Below, one piece after another: positions 27,077 to 36,293 of a DNA stretch of 64,000 bases. Every line of letters starts with the position of its first letter. The first letter of the stretch is position 1. The stretch is from Flavobacterium crocinum. Lineage in GTDB: Bacteria; Bacteroidota; Bacteroidia; Flavobacteriales; Flavobacteriaceae. The position numbers were made by a program, and so were the translations under genes. The stretch spans positions 806,001 through 870,000 of the forward strand of contig NZ_CP029255.1 in assembly GCF_003122385.1 (NCBI RefSeq), given 5' to 3'. The notes below the pieces were generated by a model. It saw only the letters and a list, made by a program, of their open reading frames with translations. It did not search any database and had not been told where the DNA came from.

Positions 27077-27895
27077 TTAGATTTCTAAGTAATTTCCTGC
27101 AGCAAAATCAGCAATTATAGAATCAACGTTTGCTTTATAGGTTTTAGAGAAAGGAATTTTCTTAGAAGAATTTTTGATGTAACAGATTGAGTTTCCGCTA
27201 TGAATTCTCGCAATATAATTACGATTGATTACATAACTGTTGTGGATTCTAATAAAAGGATAAGTCAAAACGCTCTCAAAATGCTTTAACGTTTTAAATG
27301 CCGTAATCATTTCGCCGGTATTTAAATAAATATCGGTCGAATTATTATCAGCCTGAAAATAACAAATATCGGCTGCATCTAAATACCGATAATCTCCATA
27401 CGATTTTATACAAATCATTAAGGGTTTTTCGATATTCTGAGGAATCGTTACGTTGTTTACGTTATCAATTACTATAGAAGTCGGCTCTTCTGTAAATTGT
27501 GGTGTTTTGCTGTCTAAATTGGCTTTTTTAAGCCTTAAAACCGATTTTAGAAGATCGACATGCGCAACAGGTTTTAAAATGTAATCAAAGACGCCATATT
27601 GAATTGCATCAAAAGCTTTGTCTTTTTTATTTGTAGTAATTATAATTTTTGGGATTTCCTGAAAGAAACGATGCAGTTCGCTAATAAAAGACAAAGACAA
27701 TTCACTTGCCTTGTTTTTAGGATCTATTTCCAAAAAAACCAGAGCCGGTTTATGTTCTAAAACCAAATTTAAACCTTCGTGAAAATTTGATGCCGAAGCC
27801 GTAAAAGATAATTCTGAAAAACCTGCAGCGGTTGTTTTGGTCTTCAAAATACTTTCAGCATCATCATCGATAATAATATACGAATACTTTTTCAA
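27077..27895 (-). CDS. LytTR-type response regulator with Glu at the phospho-acceptor position
   Basis: The product is 272 residues. The receiver domain (about 5-125) has the acidic pocket IIIDDDAES and the conserved Lys in DYILKPV. The position that is normally phosphorylated Asp is Glu56 (ALVFLEIDP). The LytTR DNA-binding domain spans about residues 165-265 (DICYFQADNNSTDIYL, then FIRIHNSYVIN and IPFSKTYK). A Glu at this site often mimics the phosphorylated state, so the protein may be constitutively active or regulated by other means. No kinase gene is directly coupled to it, although a TPR kinase lies about 0.5 kb downstream. Confidence 0.9.
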   Translation of the reverse strand: MKKYSYIIIDDDAESILKTKTTAAGFSELSFTASASNFHEGLNLVLEHKPALVFLEIDPKNKASELSLSFISELHRFFQEIPKIIITTNKKDKAFDAIQYGVFDYILKPVAHVDLLKSVLRLKKANLDSKTPQFTEEPTSIVIDNVNNVTIPQNIEKPLMICIKSYGDYRYLDAADICYFQADNNSTDIYLNTGEMITAFKTLKHFESVLTYPFIRIHNSYVINRNYIARIHSGNSICYIKNSSKKIPFSKTYKANVDSIIADFAAGNYLEI

Positions 27896-28115
27896 ATTTT
27901 GGTTTTGTTGTTTTCCTCACTTCACAATCTCAATCAAAAAAACAATTTAATTTGATCCTTAGCGAAAATTTTTTGGTTTTAGCATTTTTTCGCATTTAAA
28001 AATACGGATTTTAGATTTTTAAACATTTCATTGTTAACACATTACACCAAAATGTTGATACATAAAGATGAAATGCAAAAAACATCGATAAACTACCTCT
28101 TTTTAAAAATCAAAA

Positions 28116-28143
28116 ATCCCAAACTCCTTTACGGAATTTGGGA
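28116..28143 (-). terminator. Terminator-like hairpin downstream of glyS
   Basis: ATCCCAAACTCC and GGAATTTGGGAT form an imperfect stem around TTTAC just past the glyS stop, followed by T on the minus strand. The rest of 27896-28165 is AT-rich with no gene. Confidence 0.6.
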
Positions 28144-28165
28144 TCTTTACTATAGTTTGTAAAGA

Positions 28166-29707
28166 TTACATTTTCATTAACCAGTTTTTCATCGAAACTT
28201 CATTTTCGATAATACCTCTTAATTCAGTAATTTTTACACGGTCTTGTTTCATTGTGTCTCTATGACGAATCGTTACTGTTTCGTCTTCCAGTGTCTGGTG
28301 ATCTACTGTAATACAGAAAGGCGTTCCTAAAGCATCTTGTCTTCTGTAACGACGTCCTACAGCATCTTTTTCATCATAAGCAACATTGAAGTCCCATTTC
28401 AAATCTTCGATGATTTTTCTTGAAACTTCCGGTAAACCATCTTTTTTAACTAATGGTAAAACTGCTGCTTTAGTTGGTGCTAAAACTGCCGGTAACTGTA
28501 AAACTGTTCTTGTTGAACCATCTTCTAATGTTTCTTCCTTTAATGAAGTAGCAAAAACGGCCAGGAACATACGATCCAAACCTACAGAAGTTTCTACTAC
28601 GTAAGGAACATAGTTTTCGCTTAGTTCAGGATCAAAATACTGTAGTTTTCTTCCTGAGTATTCTTCGTGCGCTTTTAAATCGAAATCTGTACGAGAGTGA
28701 ATTCCTTCCAATTCTTTAAATCCGAATGGGAAATTAAATTCGATATCTGCAGCGGCGTTAGCGTAGTGTGCTAATTTTTCGTGATCATGGTAACGGTAAT
28801 TTTCTTTACCTAAACCTAAAGATAAATGCCATTTTAGGCGTGTTTCTTTCCAGTGCTCGTACCATTTCATTTCTTCTCCCGGACGTACAAAAAATTGCAT
28901 TTCCATTTGTTCGAATTCACGCATACGGAAAATGAATTGTCTTGCAACGATTTCATTTCTGAAAGCTTTACCCGTTTGAGCAATTCCAAAAGGAACTTTC
29001 ATACGACCTGATTTCTGAACATTTAAGAAGTTTACGAAAATACCCTGTGCTGTTTCCGGACGTAAATAAAGATCCATTGCATTTTCTGCAGAAGCACCCA
29101 ATTTAGTTCCAAACATTAAGTTGAATTGCTTAACATCTGTCCAGTTTTTAGAACCGGTTTCAGGATCAGCGATTTCAAGCTCTTCAATTAAAGCTTTTAC
29201 ATCTTCAAGATCTCCATTTCCTAAAGAACGTCCTAAACGCTCTCTGATTTCTTTTTCTTTAGCCAAATATTCAATTACACGAGCATTAGTTGTAATAAAC
29301 TCTTGTTCGTTGAATGCATCACCAAAACGAGCTTTTGCTTTGTCAATTTCTTTTTGTGCTTTTTGGTGAATTTTTTCAGCATAGTCTTCAACCAAAACGT
29401 CAGCTCTATATCTCTTTTTAGAATCTTTATTATCAATTAACGGATCATTGAATGCATCAACGTGGCCTGAAGCTTTCCAGGTTGTTGGATGCATCAATAT
29501 TGCAGCGTCAAGGCCGACGATATTTTCATTCATCTGAACCATTGATTTCCACCAATATTCACGGATATTCTTTTTTAACTCAACTCCGTTTTGCGCATAA
29601 TCATATACTGCACTTAAACCGTCGTAAACTTCGCTTGACGGAAAAATAAATCCGTACTCTTTTGCGTGCGAAACCACATTCTTAAATATATCTTCTTGTT
29701 TTGCCAT
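28166..29707 (-). CDS. glyS: Glycyl-tRNA synthetase (class II, single chain)
   Basis: The product is 513 residues, the normal length of the bacteroidete alpha2-type enzyme. Class II features include motif 2 with AFRNEIVARQFIFRMREFEQ, then the catalytic region YVVETSVGLDRMFL and the anticodon-binding domain (APTKAAVLPLV to ITELRGI). It charges tRNA-Gly in the cytoplasm. The ATG at 29707 (MAKQEDIFKNVVSHAKEYGF) is the clear start and a -7 element lies just upstream. It is divergent from comF. Confidence 0.97.
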   Translation of the reverse strand: MAKQEDIFKNVVSHAKEYGFIFPSSEVYDGLSAVYDYAQNGVELKKNIREYWWKSMVQMNENIVGLDAAILMHPTTWKASGHVDAFNDPLIDNKDSKKRYRADVLVEDYAEKIHQKAQKEIDKAKARFGDAFNEQEFITTNARVIEYLAKEKEIRERLGRSLGNGDLEDVKALIEELEIADPETGSKNWTDVKQFNLMFGTKLGASAENAMDLYLRPETAQGIFVNFLNVQKSGRMKVPFGIAQTGKAFRNEIVARQFIFRMREFEQMEMQFFVRPGEEMKWYEHWKETRLKWHLSLGLGKENYRYHDHEKLAHYANAAADIEFNFPFGFKELEGIHSRTDFDLKAHEEYSGRKLQYFDPELSENYVPYVVETSVGLDRMFLAVFATSLKEETLEDGSTRTVLQLPAVLAPTKAAVLPLVKKDGLPEVSRKIIEDLKWDFNVAYDEKDAVGRRYRRQDALGTPFCITVDHQTLEDETVTIRHRDTMKQDRVKITELRGIIENEVSMKNWLMKM

Positions 29708-29714
29708 AGTGATG

Positions 29715-29722
29715 CAAAAATA
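29715..29722 (-). promoter_or_regulatory. -7 element of glyS
   Basis: The minus strand reads TATTTTTG, matching TAnnTTTG. It lies only 8 bp before the ATG, implying a very short leader or a nearly leaderless mRNA. Confidence 0.45.
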
Positions 29723-29805
29723 TAAAAAGTACCTTTAAAAAAAAGAAAAATAATAAAGATTGAAGCATTGATTTTGTTATTTTCGTAAATAAAATCTTTC
29801 TTTTT

Positions 29806-30489
29806 GTGATTAATTATCTAATAAATTTGTTTTTCCCAAAAGTCTGTGACGGCTGCCGGGCTCTTTTGCTTCAAAATGAAACTGTATTTTGCACTTCCTG
29901 TCGTCACGAAATGCCTCTTACTCAATATCATTTGGATTCCAAAAATGAGGCTATAAAAAAGTTTTACGGAAAAATAGATATTCAATTTGCATCGGCTTTT
30001 TTATATTTTAATAAAAAAGGAATGGTTCAGGAACTCATTCACAACCTAAAATATAAAGGCCATCAGGAAATAGGAACTGTTTTAGGAAACTGGTATGCTG
30101 AAGATTTAAAAGAACTTCAATTCGAAATTCCTTTTGATATTGTAATTCCGGTTCCGCTTCATAAAAAGAAATTTAAAGAAAGAGGCTATAACCAGGTGAC
30201 AACTTTTGGAAAAGCAATAGCGTCAGGTTTTCAAATTCCTTTTAATGAAACTATTTTGTTCCGAAAAGTATATTCCAAAACACAATCCAAGAAAAACCTC
30301 TTAGGCCGATCCGAAAATATCGATAACATTTTTGATTCAGTTTTGACAGAAGAAAATCAAAACAAACATTTTTTACTGGTTGATGATGTACTGACCACAG
30401 GAGCAACACTCGAAGCCTGTTCCAGAGCTCTACTGAAAATTCCCGGAACAAAAATCAGCATCGTTTGTATAGCGATGGCGCACTCTTGA
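29806..30489 (+). CDS. ComF-family phosphoribosyltransferase-like protein
   Basis: The product is 227 residues from a GTG start at 29806. The N-terminal zinc-ribbon Cys pairs are present (KVCDGCRALL, then TVFCTSCRHEM), which supports this early start. The C-terminal PRTase domain contains KERGYNQV and the PRPP motif FLLVDDVLTTGAT. ComF proteins take part in uptake of single-stranded DNA during competence and recombination, but many copies are housekeeping or of unknown role. Divergent from glyS and convergent with the metalloprotease gene. Confidence 0.92.
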   Translation: MINYLINLFFPKVCDGCRALLLQNETVFCTSCRHEMPLTQYHLDSKNEAIKKFYGKIDIQFASAFLYFNKKGMVQELIHNLKYKGHQEIGTVLGNWYAEDLKELQFEIPFDIVIPVPLHKKKFKERGYNQVTTFGKAIASGFQIPFNETILFRKVYSKTQSKKNLLGRSENIDNIFDSVLTEENQNKHFLLVDDVLTTGATLEACSRALLKIPGTKISIVCIAMAHS

Positions 30490-30509
30490 TAATAAAATTC
30501 CAATCTTTT

Positions 30510-30564
30510 AAATTCCAAATTCCAAAATTGAACATCGCTTATTTCAATTTGGAATTTGGAATTT
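30510..30564. terminator. Long imperfect inverted repeat between convergent genes
   Basis: Positions 30510-30531 pair with 30544-30564 with a single bulged base. Each arm contains GGAATTTGGAATTT or its complement. The same motif family occurs at 23704-23800. Its location between convergent genes suggests a bidirectional terminator. Confidence 0.65.
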
Positions 30565-30594
30565 GTTATTTAAAAATTTGGGATTTAATACATT

Positions 30595-33273
30595 CTAGTT
30601 CACCAAAATTTTCTTTATGACTCTTCTATCACCATCGGTAACAGTAACCAGATAAAGTCCTGACGGTACATTTGGTAACTGAATATCCTGAATAAAATAT
30701 CCTGATCCCTGAAAAGTTTTACTGTAGACATATTTTCCTAAAATATCGTGAACATAAACTTTTACTTCTTTAACGGAATCTCTGCTAAACTGAATCGTAA
30801 AATTTCCTCTGTTTGGATTTGGAAATAATGCAAAATCAATGTTGTCAAATTCAGAAGTTCCCAGTGTATATATTTTATTGCAAATAGTAACCGAAGCCGA
30901 GTTAATTGTTCCTAATCCTCCCGCAACATTATCGCGAACTCCAAAAGTCCAGATTCCCTGAGGATTTTCGTTATTAAATGCGGTTAAGGAACTTGCCGGA
31001 ATAACAATCTGACTTGTTGTAGTACCGCAGTTTAAATTCGTTCCGCTGTCATCAAACTGCAGTGCTAAAGTTGAATTGGTAGTACCGCAGCTTTTGTTAA
31101 ATAAACTTACAACTGTTCCGCTTGGACTTACAATCTGCATCTCCAGATCCGAAAATCGTGCATGCGTAACATTTACCGTAACATTTACATCTGAAACTGT
31201 TCCTGTTGCAGAAGCCGGAACAGTAATCGTTTTATTAATAAATGTTGAACCGTTACCTGTTGAATAACCTCCTTCAAAATTATAAGTTGAACAAGTTGTT
31301 GCAACAGAATATCCTATAGCAAACGAAGTACTATTTACTGCATAATAAATATTATTAACAGGTTCTATTAAAAGTCTGCAATCAGTAGAAGCCTCAATAT
31401 CTGATGGAACCAATATTGTTTCAGATCCGTCATTTAGGGTGTTGGATGCTAAAGTAACCGGAAATGTAGCTCCTCCGTCTAAGGATAATTTTATATTAAC
31501 ATTGGATGAACCCGGAAGATTATTGGTATTATTTACACTCCAGCTTATAGTTTGTACCGATCCTTTGTCCCATGCAACATCTCCGCTATTTTGTGAAATT
31601 ATTGCAAAAGGTCCCGCGGCAGCACTAACAGTAACCACCATCGCATCTGTATTTGTCTGAGCAGTTCCGTCGGGAGCATTGTCTCTTGCTGTTAAAGTAA
31701 AATTCATTGTTTTTGCGATGGAAGAAACCGATTCCCATTTTGTTGTCAAAGCATTACTTAATACAGAACTGAAAGCAGGCATATAACGAACCGGAGAATT
31801 TGTAGGAGCCAGAGATCTAAACATTGGTCCGTTAGGTTTTGTTGCATATGCTATACTATTTGTTCCGGAAGTACTAGTGGCATTATCATATTGTTCCCAG
31901 GTGTAACTTAAAGTCCTTCCTTCAGGATCAGACCCTGTTCCCTTTAATATAAAAGGTGTACTTATTGGAATTGTATAATCAGCACCTGCATCTATAATTG
32001 GCGGATTATTAGTTATTGGTGTAGAGACCGGACAAGTTTTTGTTGCCAAATTATTCTGAATCTGATTGATACTGGCATAAGAAAAGTAATCATCAGAGTT
32101 ATTCTGAACATCATAATCTGTTACGCCGGCATAAGCCATAATCGTAGATCCGCTTCCTGGCTCATAGCTTGTTCCAAGTCCTTCTAATACATATGAGAAA
32201 GTATGAGAACCACCCAATTGATGTCCCATTTCGTGAGCAACAAAATCAATATCAAAAGTATCTCCTTCCGGTCTTCTATTTGATGGCGAAGTAAATGCAC
32301 TTCCTTTTCCATAGGGTTGTGAAGAGGTTGGATCTACACAGACGCAACCTATACAATGCGCGTTACCGCCTCCGCCTGATGCACCGAACAAATGTCCAAT
32401 ATCGTAATTTGTATTTCCAATCACATTGGTTAAAGTAGTCTGAACTTCCTGCCCCCATGTTCCGCCTTCTTTTGCACCATCAGCGGCAATAGAATAAGGA
32501 TCTGTAGAAGCATCGGTATAGATAACTGCATCATTATTTGCAATTAAAACTAATCTTACAGCAAGGTCTCTCTCAAAAATTCCATTAACACGGGTTAAAG
32601 TTGCATTCATACCAGTCAATGCTCCGGCTTTTGTTCCGCCAAAATAAACTGCATATTCTCCTGTACAGGATAAAGCCAAACGAAGCGTTTTAAATTGTTT
32701 GGCACTCGAAGCCGTTTTTGCGGTAGTTGATGTTTTACTTTCAGAAATTGAATTAATAGTTTTACATTCTAAACGTGATTTTGAAGCCGCATTATCTTCT
32801 GATTTAAATACAACATATTCTGATTTATTATCCGGATTTTGCTCAATATATTCTGTGGGTTTATCTCCACGAAAAACCATGGTTTGCATTCCTGTTGGTG
32901 CAACACTAAAATGAATTTTAGCATTTTTATCATTAATTCCCCTTCCTTTATAAGCTCTAATTTCGGGATATTTAGCCTGCAATTCCGGATCAAAATTAGA
33001 AGATTCCCAAACCACAAAACGCTCTAACTCTCCATTGACATTCGGAATCGTGATTTCTGTTTCGGTAGCAGATGCCATTTTACTGGTCGTCGAAGCCAAT
33101 TTGGCGGTAAGTAAATTTGCATTTAATTTAAAATACAATTTACCCGAATCTGAAATATTTGACTTTTGCGAAAGCGATGATGATGAAGTTACTTTCTGCC
33201 ACAAAATATCATTTTGAGCGTTTGTCGCTATAGAACAGAAAATAAAAAATATATAAAGTAATTGTTTTCTCAT
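30595..33273 (-). CDS. Secreted M12B-like zinc metalloprotease with T9SS sorting domain
   Basis: The product is 892 residues, with a signal peptide (MRKQLLYIFFIFCSIATNAQ). A propeptide precedes the reprolysin-like catalytic domain (about 195-420). The zinc motif is HEMGHQLGGSH with His347, Glu348, His351 and His357, followed by a Met-turn (STIMAYAG). Ig/PKD-like and P-domain-like modules (NENPQGIWTFGVRDNVAG) precede the type-A T9SS tail (FALFPNPNRGNFTI to IKKILVN). It is an extracellular protease exported by T9SS. A -7 element lies just upstream. Divergent from ribF. Confidence 0.93.
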   Translation of the reverse strand: MRKQLLYIFFIFCSIATNAQNDILWQKVTSSSSLSQKSNISDSGKLYFKLNANLLTAKLASTTSKMASATETEITIPNVNGELERFVVWESSNFDPELQAKYPEIRAYKGRGINDKNAKIHFSVAPTGMQTMVFRGDKPTEYIEQNPDNKSEYVVFKSEDNAASKSRLECKTINSISESKTSTTAKTASSAKQFKTLRLALSCTGEYAVYFGGTKAGALTGMNATLTRVNGIFERDLAVRLVLIANNDAVIYTDASTDPYSIAADGAKEGGTWGQEVQTTLTNVIGNTNYDIGHLFGASGGGGNAHCIGCVCVDPTSSQPYGKGSAFTSPSNRRPEGDTFDIDFVAHEMGHQLGGSHTFSYVLEGLGTSYEPGSGSTIMAYAGVTDYDVQNNSDDYFSYASINQIQNNLATKTCPVSTPITNNPPIIDAGADYTIPISTPFILKGTGSDPEGRTLSYTWEQYDNATSTSGTNSIAYATKPNGPMFRSLAPTNSPVRYMPAFSSVLSNALTTKWESVSSIAKTMNFTLTARDNAPDGTAQTNTDAMVVTVSAAAGPFAIISQNSGDVAWDKGSVQTISWSVNNTNNLPGSSNVNIKLSLDGGATFPVTLASNTLNDGSETILVPSDIEASTDCRLLIEPVNNIYYAVNSTSFAIGYSVATTCSTYNFEGGYSTGNGSTFINKTITVPASATGTVSDVNVTVNVTHARFSDLEMQIVSPSGTVVSLFNKSCGTTNSTLALQFDDSGTNLNCGTTTSQIVIPASSLTAFNNENPQGIWTFGVRDNVAGGLGTINSASVTICNKIYTLGTSEFDNIDFALFPNPNRGNFTIQFSRDSVKEVKVYVHDILGKYVYSKTFQGSGYFIQDIQLPNVPSGLYLVTVTDGDRRVIKKILVN

Positions 33274-33291
33274 ACCTCTAAATTATTATAT

Positions 33292-33299
33292 CAAAATTA
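33292..33299 (-). promoter_or_regulatory. -7 element of the metalloprotease gene
   Basis: The minus strand reads TAATTTTG, a full match, with an ATTG at 33321-33324 near the -33 distance. Confidence 0.5.
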
Positions 33300-33436
33300 C
33301 TCCAATTAATTTAGATTGTGCAATATATAAGACAATTAATGTAATTTGATCGACGAGTCGGCTTTATTTTCACAAAAAGAAACTAAACTTGATTAATAAT
33401 TCAATTTCTCACTATTAAATTTAAGACAGAATAGTA

Positions 33437-33444
33437 TAAATTTG
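33437..33444 (+). promoter_or_regulatory. -7 element of ribF
   Basis: TAAATTTG matches TAnnTTTG and lies 22 bp upstream of the ribF TTG start, consistent with a short leader. Confidence 0.5.
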
Positions 33445-33465
33445 CAGCATCTTAAATAATTTGTT

Positions 33466-34395
33466 TTGAAGCTCTTTCATTCTATAAACGATTTTCAGTC
33501 AACCAAGAAAACAATACTAACTCTTGGTACCTTTGACGGCGTGCATATTGGTCACAAAAAAATTCTGGAACGCATTACACAAAATACTGAAAACGGGAAA
33601 TACGAAAGTCTGGTTCTTACCTTTTTTCCGCATCCAAGAATGGTACTTCAGGAAAAATCAGAAATAAAATTACTCAATACTATTAGCGAAAAAACAGAAC
33701 TTCTTGAAGCAACAGGCATTGAAAATTTGGTTGTTCATCCGTTCAACGAAAGCTTTTCAAGATTGACTGCCGAAGAATTTGTGCACACTATTCTGGTGGA
33801 TAAATTTCAAATCCAAAAAATCATTATTGGACATGATCATCGTTTTGGGCGAAACCGAACTGCCAATATTGATGATTTAATTGCTTTTGGTGCGGCGTAC
33901 GGATTTGAAGTAGAGCAAATTTCTGCCAAAGAGATTCAGGATGTTTCTGTAAGTTCAACCAAAATCAGAAAAGCTTTAAACGAAGGCAATATGGCATTGG
34001 CAAATGAATATTTAGGATATGATTATTTCCTGAACGGAACTGTCGTAAAAGGAAAACAACTAGGCAGAACAATCGGATTTCCAACTGCAAACATTCATAT
34101 TGAGGAAGATTATAAACTAATTCCGAAAATTGGTGTTTATGTCGTAAAAGCTGTTGTAAAGAGTGAAACTGTCTTTGGAATGATGAATATTGGTTTTAAT
34201 CCAACTGTTAATGGTGACAGACAGACAATCGAAGTTCATCTTTTTGACTTTGATCAGGATATTTATGACCAAAACATCAAAGTTTCTTTATTGCATTATA
34301 TTCGTGAAGAGCAAAAATTTGGCTCGGTAGATGCCTTAAAAGCACAACTTCATCAGGATCAGATCGAAGCTTTGGCCTTTGTAAATCTTCTTTAA
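33466..34395 (+). CDS. ribF: Bifunctional riboflavin kinase / FAD synthetase
   Basis: The product is 309 residues from a TTG at 33466 (MKLFHSINDFQ), which matches the usual family start; no ATG lies early. The FMN adenylyltransferase domain has TLGTFDGVHIGHKKIL and GHDHRFGRNR. The riboflavin kinase domain has GRTIGFPTANI and GMMNIGFNPTV. The enzyme makes FMN from riboflavin and ATP, then FAD, in the cytoplasm. The gene stands alone, followed by a small membrane-protein gene. Confidence 0.97.
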   Translation: MKLFHSINDFQSTKKTILTLGTFDGVHIGHKKILERITQNTENGKYESLVLTFFPHPRMVLQEKSEIKLLNTISEKTELLEATGIENLVVHPFNESFSRLTAEEFVHTILVDKFQIQKIIIGHDHRFGRNRTANIDDLIAFGAAYGFEVEQISAKEIQDVSVSSTKIRKALNEGNMALANEYLGYDYFLNGTVVKGKQLGRTIGFPTANIHIEEDYKLIPKIGVYVVKAVVKSETVFGMMNIGFNPTVNGDRQTIEVHLFDFDQDIYDQNIKVSLLHYIREEQKFGSVDALKAQLHQDQIEALAFVNLL

Positions 34396-34510
34396 AAATC
34401 GAAACCAATAGTTTTTGCTATTTTTAAATCATCGTAGTTATTTTTTTAGTAAATTTGATAGAACACTGTTTTTCAAATATTTACTATTAACTTCTTTAAA
34501 AGTAACCACT

Positions 34511-34948
34511 ATGAAACTACCTAAAGAAATTACCAACGGTTTTTTGATTTTTCTCGGAATAGGCATTTACTTTTTACTAATGAATGTTTTGGGTTTAGCA
34601 GATTTGTTTTACTTAAGAACACTTAATGTATTTTTTATATTTTACGGTGTTAACAGGACAATGCAAATGAACCTTCATGAAGGAGAAACCAATTTTGTAT
34701 CAAACGCTGTTTCTGCAATGGCCACTTCGGTTGTCGGAGTATCATTAAGCGTATTTGGATTATTAGTCTACAGTTACGCCCGAGGCGGAGATGCTTATGT
34801 GAGAACTTTATCTGAAACATTTATGTTTGGAGGAAATCCTTCCGTACCAACGTATTGCATTTGTTTATTATTTGAAGGAATTGCTTCGTCTGTAATCGTA
34901 ACCTTAATGATGATGCTTTATTGGAATAACAAATATGCAGCTGATTAA
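34511..34948 (+). CDS. Small integral membrane protein of unknown function
   Basis: The product is 145 residues from the ATG at 34511 (MKLPKEITNGFLIF); an upstream frame would add 32 unlikely residues. Four hydrophobic segments can be drawn (about 8-30, 34-48, 66-92, 115-142), with two polar loops, one with RTMQMNLHEGETNF and one with ARGGDAYVRTL. No catalytic motif and no family is recognised. A perfect 15-bp stem follows 28 bp later, so the gene ends its own transcript. Confidence 0.75.
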   Translation: MKLPKEITNGFLIFLGIGIYFLLMNVLGLADLFYLRTLNVFFIFYGVNRTMQMNLHEGETNFVSNAVSAMATSVVGVSLSVFGLLVYSYARGGDAYVRTLSETFMFGGNPSVPTYCICLLFEGIASSVIVTLMMMLYWNNKYAAD

Positions 34949-34976
34949 GTAATCAGAATAAAAACAACTTTTTGAA

Positions 34977-35020
34977 CACTCAATAATCATAGAATTAAGA
35001 AATTTTATGATTATTGAGTG
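34977..35020 (+). terminator. 15-bp stem-loop between the membrane gene and bioB
   Basis: CACTCAATAATCATA pairs perfectly with 35006-35020, followed by TTTCTTTTTT. It is best read as the terminator of the preceding gene. It could also sit in the bioB leader. Confidence 0.8.
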
Positions 35021-35124
35021 TTTCTTTTTTGAAAAAAACATACAAATATCCATTTCTGAAAGCTCACGGCGTGCGGTATCATAATTTACTTACTTTTAAT
35101 ACTCCAACAAAAAACAAATTATTC

Positions 35125-36213
35125 ATGAGTATTAAAAAACACAACTGGACAAAAGATGAAATCATATCCATCTATAACAAACCTTTGATGGATTTGCTTT
35201 ATGAAGCGGCAACAATTCACAGAGAACAGCACGATCCCAATGTTGTTCAGGTATCTACTTTACTTTCTATAAAAACGGGCGGTTGTCCAGAAGACTGCGG
35301 TTATTGTCCACAAGCTGCTAGATATAATACAGGAGTTGAAGGAAATGATTTAATGACTGTAAGTCAAGTGAAGGCTCAGGCATTAAGAGCAAAATCAAAC
35401 GGATCGTCACGTGTCTGCATGGGCGCAGCCTGGAGAAATGTAAAAGATGGCGAAGAGTTTGATCAGGTTTTAGAAATGGTCCGTACCATCAATAAACTGG
35501 ATATGGAAGTTTGCTGCACTTTAGGAATGTTAACTGAAAATCAGGCAAAACGTCTGGCAGAAGCCGGTTTGTATGCTTACAATCATAATTTAGATACTTC
35601 TGAAGAATATTATAAAGATGTCATTTCAACACGTGGTTTTGAAGATCGTCTACAGACTATCGAAAATGTTCGTAAAACCAATGTTACCGTTTGCAGCGGT
35701 GGCATTATTGGAATGGGAGAAAGTATCGAAGACCGAGCTGGAATGCTTGTAGCACTTTCCACTTTAAATCCGCAGCCAGAATCAGTTCCCATAAACGCTT
35801 TAGTTGCTGTTGAAGGAACTCCAATGGAAGAAGAACAACCAGTTGAAATCTGGGAGATGATTCGAATGGTGGCTACCACAAGAATTGTAATGCCAGAAAC
35901 ACAAGTTCGATTATCAGCAGGAAGAACCAATATGTCACGCGAAGGTCAAACTATGTGTTTTTTCGCAGGAGCAAATTCAATATTTGCGGGAGACAAATTA
36001 CTTACTACACCAAATCCAGATGTAAATGAAGATATGAAAATGTTTGAAACTCTGGGAATGGTTGCTCAAAAACCTTTTATAAAAATAATGCAACCCAAAA
36101 CGGTTGAAGCTGCAGATTCTCAATTTAATGATCTAGGCGAAAAACCGAAATGGTCAAGACCAAAACATACAATTGCAAGAAATATTGAGGCATCGATTAA
36201 ATCAAAAATTTAG
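35125..36213 (+). CDS. bioB: Biotin synthase
   Basis: The product is 362 residues from the ATG at 35125. The radical-SAM cluster motif is GGCPEDCGYCPQ with Cys54, Cys58 and Cys61. Motifs GAAWRNVKDG, YNHNLDTS and LSAGRTNM also fit BioB. The enzyme inserts sulphur into dethiobiotin using an auxiliary iron-sulphur cluster. It stands apart from other bio genes; the bioF-like gene is 26 kb away. A terminator follows. Confidence 0.97.
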   Translation: MSIKKHNWTKDEIISIYNKPLMDLLYEAATIHREQHDPNVVQVSTLLSIKTGGCPEDCGYCPQAARYNTGVEGNDLMTVSQVKAQALRAKSNGSSRVCMGAAWRNVKDGEEFDQVLEMVRTINKLDMEVCCTLGMLTENQAKRLAEAGLYAYNHNLDTSEEYYKDVISTRGFEDRLQTIENVRKTNVTVCSGGIIGMGESIEDRAGMLVALSTLNPQPESVPINALVAVEGTPMEEEQPVEIWEMIRMVATTRIVMPETQVRLSAGRTNMSREGQTMCFFAGANSIFAGDKLLTTPNPDVNEDMKMFETLGMVAQKPFIKIMQPKTVEAADSQFNDLGEKPKWSRPKHTIARNIEASIKSKI

Positions 36214-36247
36214 TCAAAAGAGTTCATAAATCTCATTAAATATTCCT

Positions 36248-36287
36248 AAATTGCTTGTAGCTCAGAGTTATAAGCAATTTTTTTTAT
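36248..36287 (+). terminator. Intrinsic terminator of bioB
   Basis: AAATTGCTT and AAGCAATTT pair across 15 bases, followed by a T-run, just before the next gene. Confidence 0.85.
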
Positions 36288-36293
36288 TAGAAA

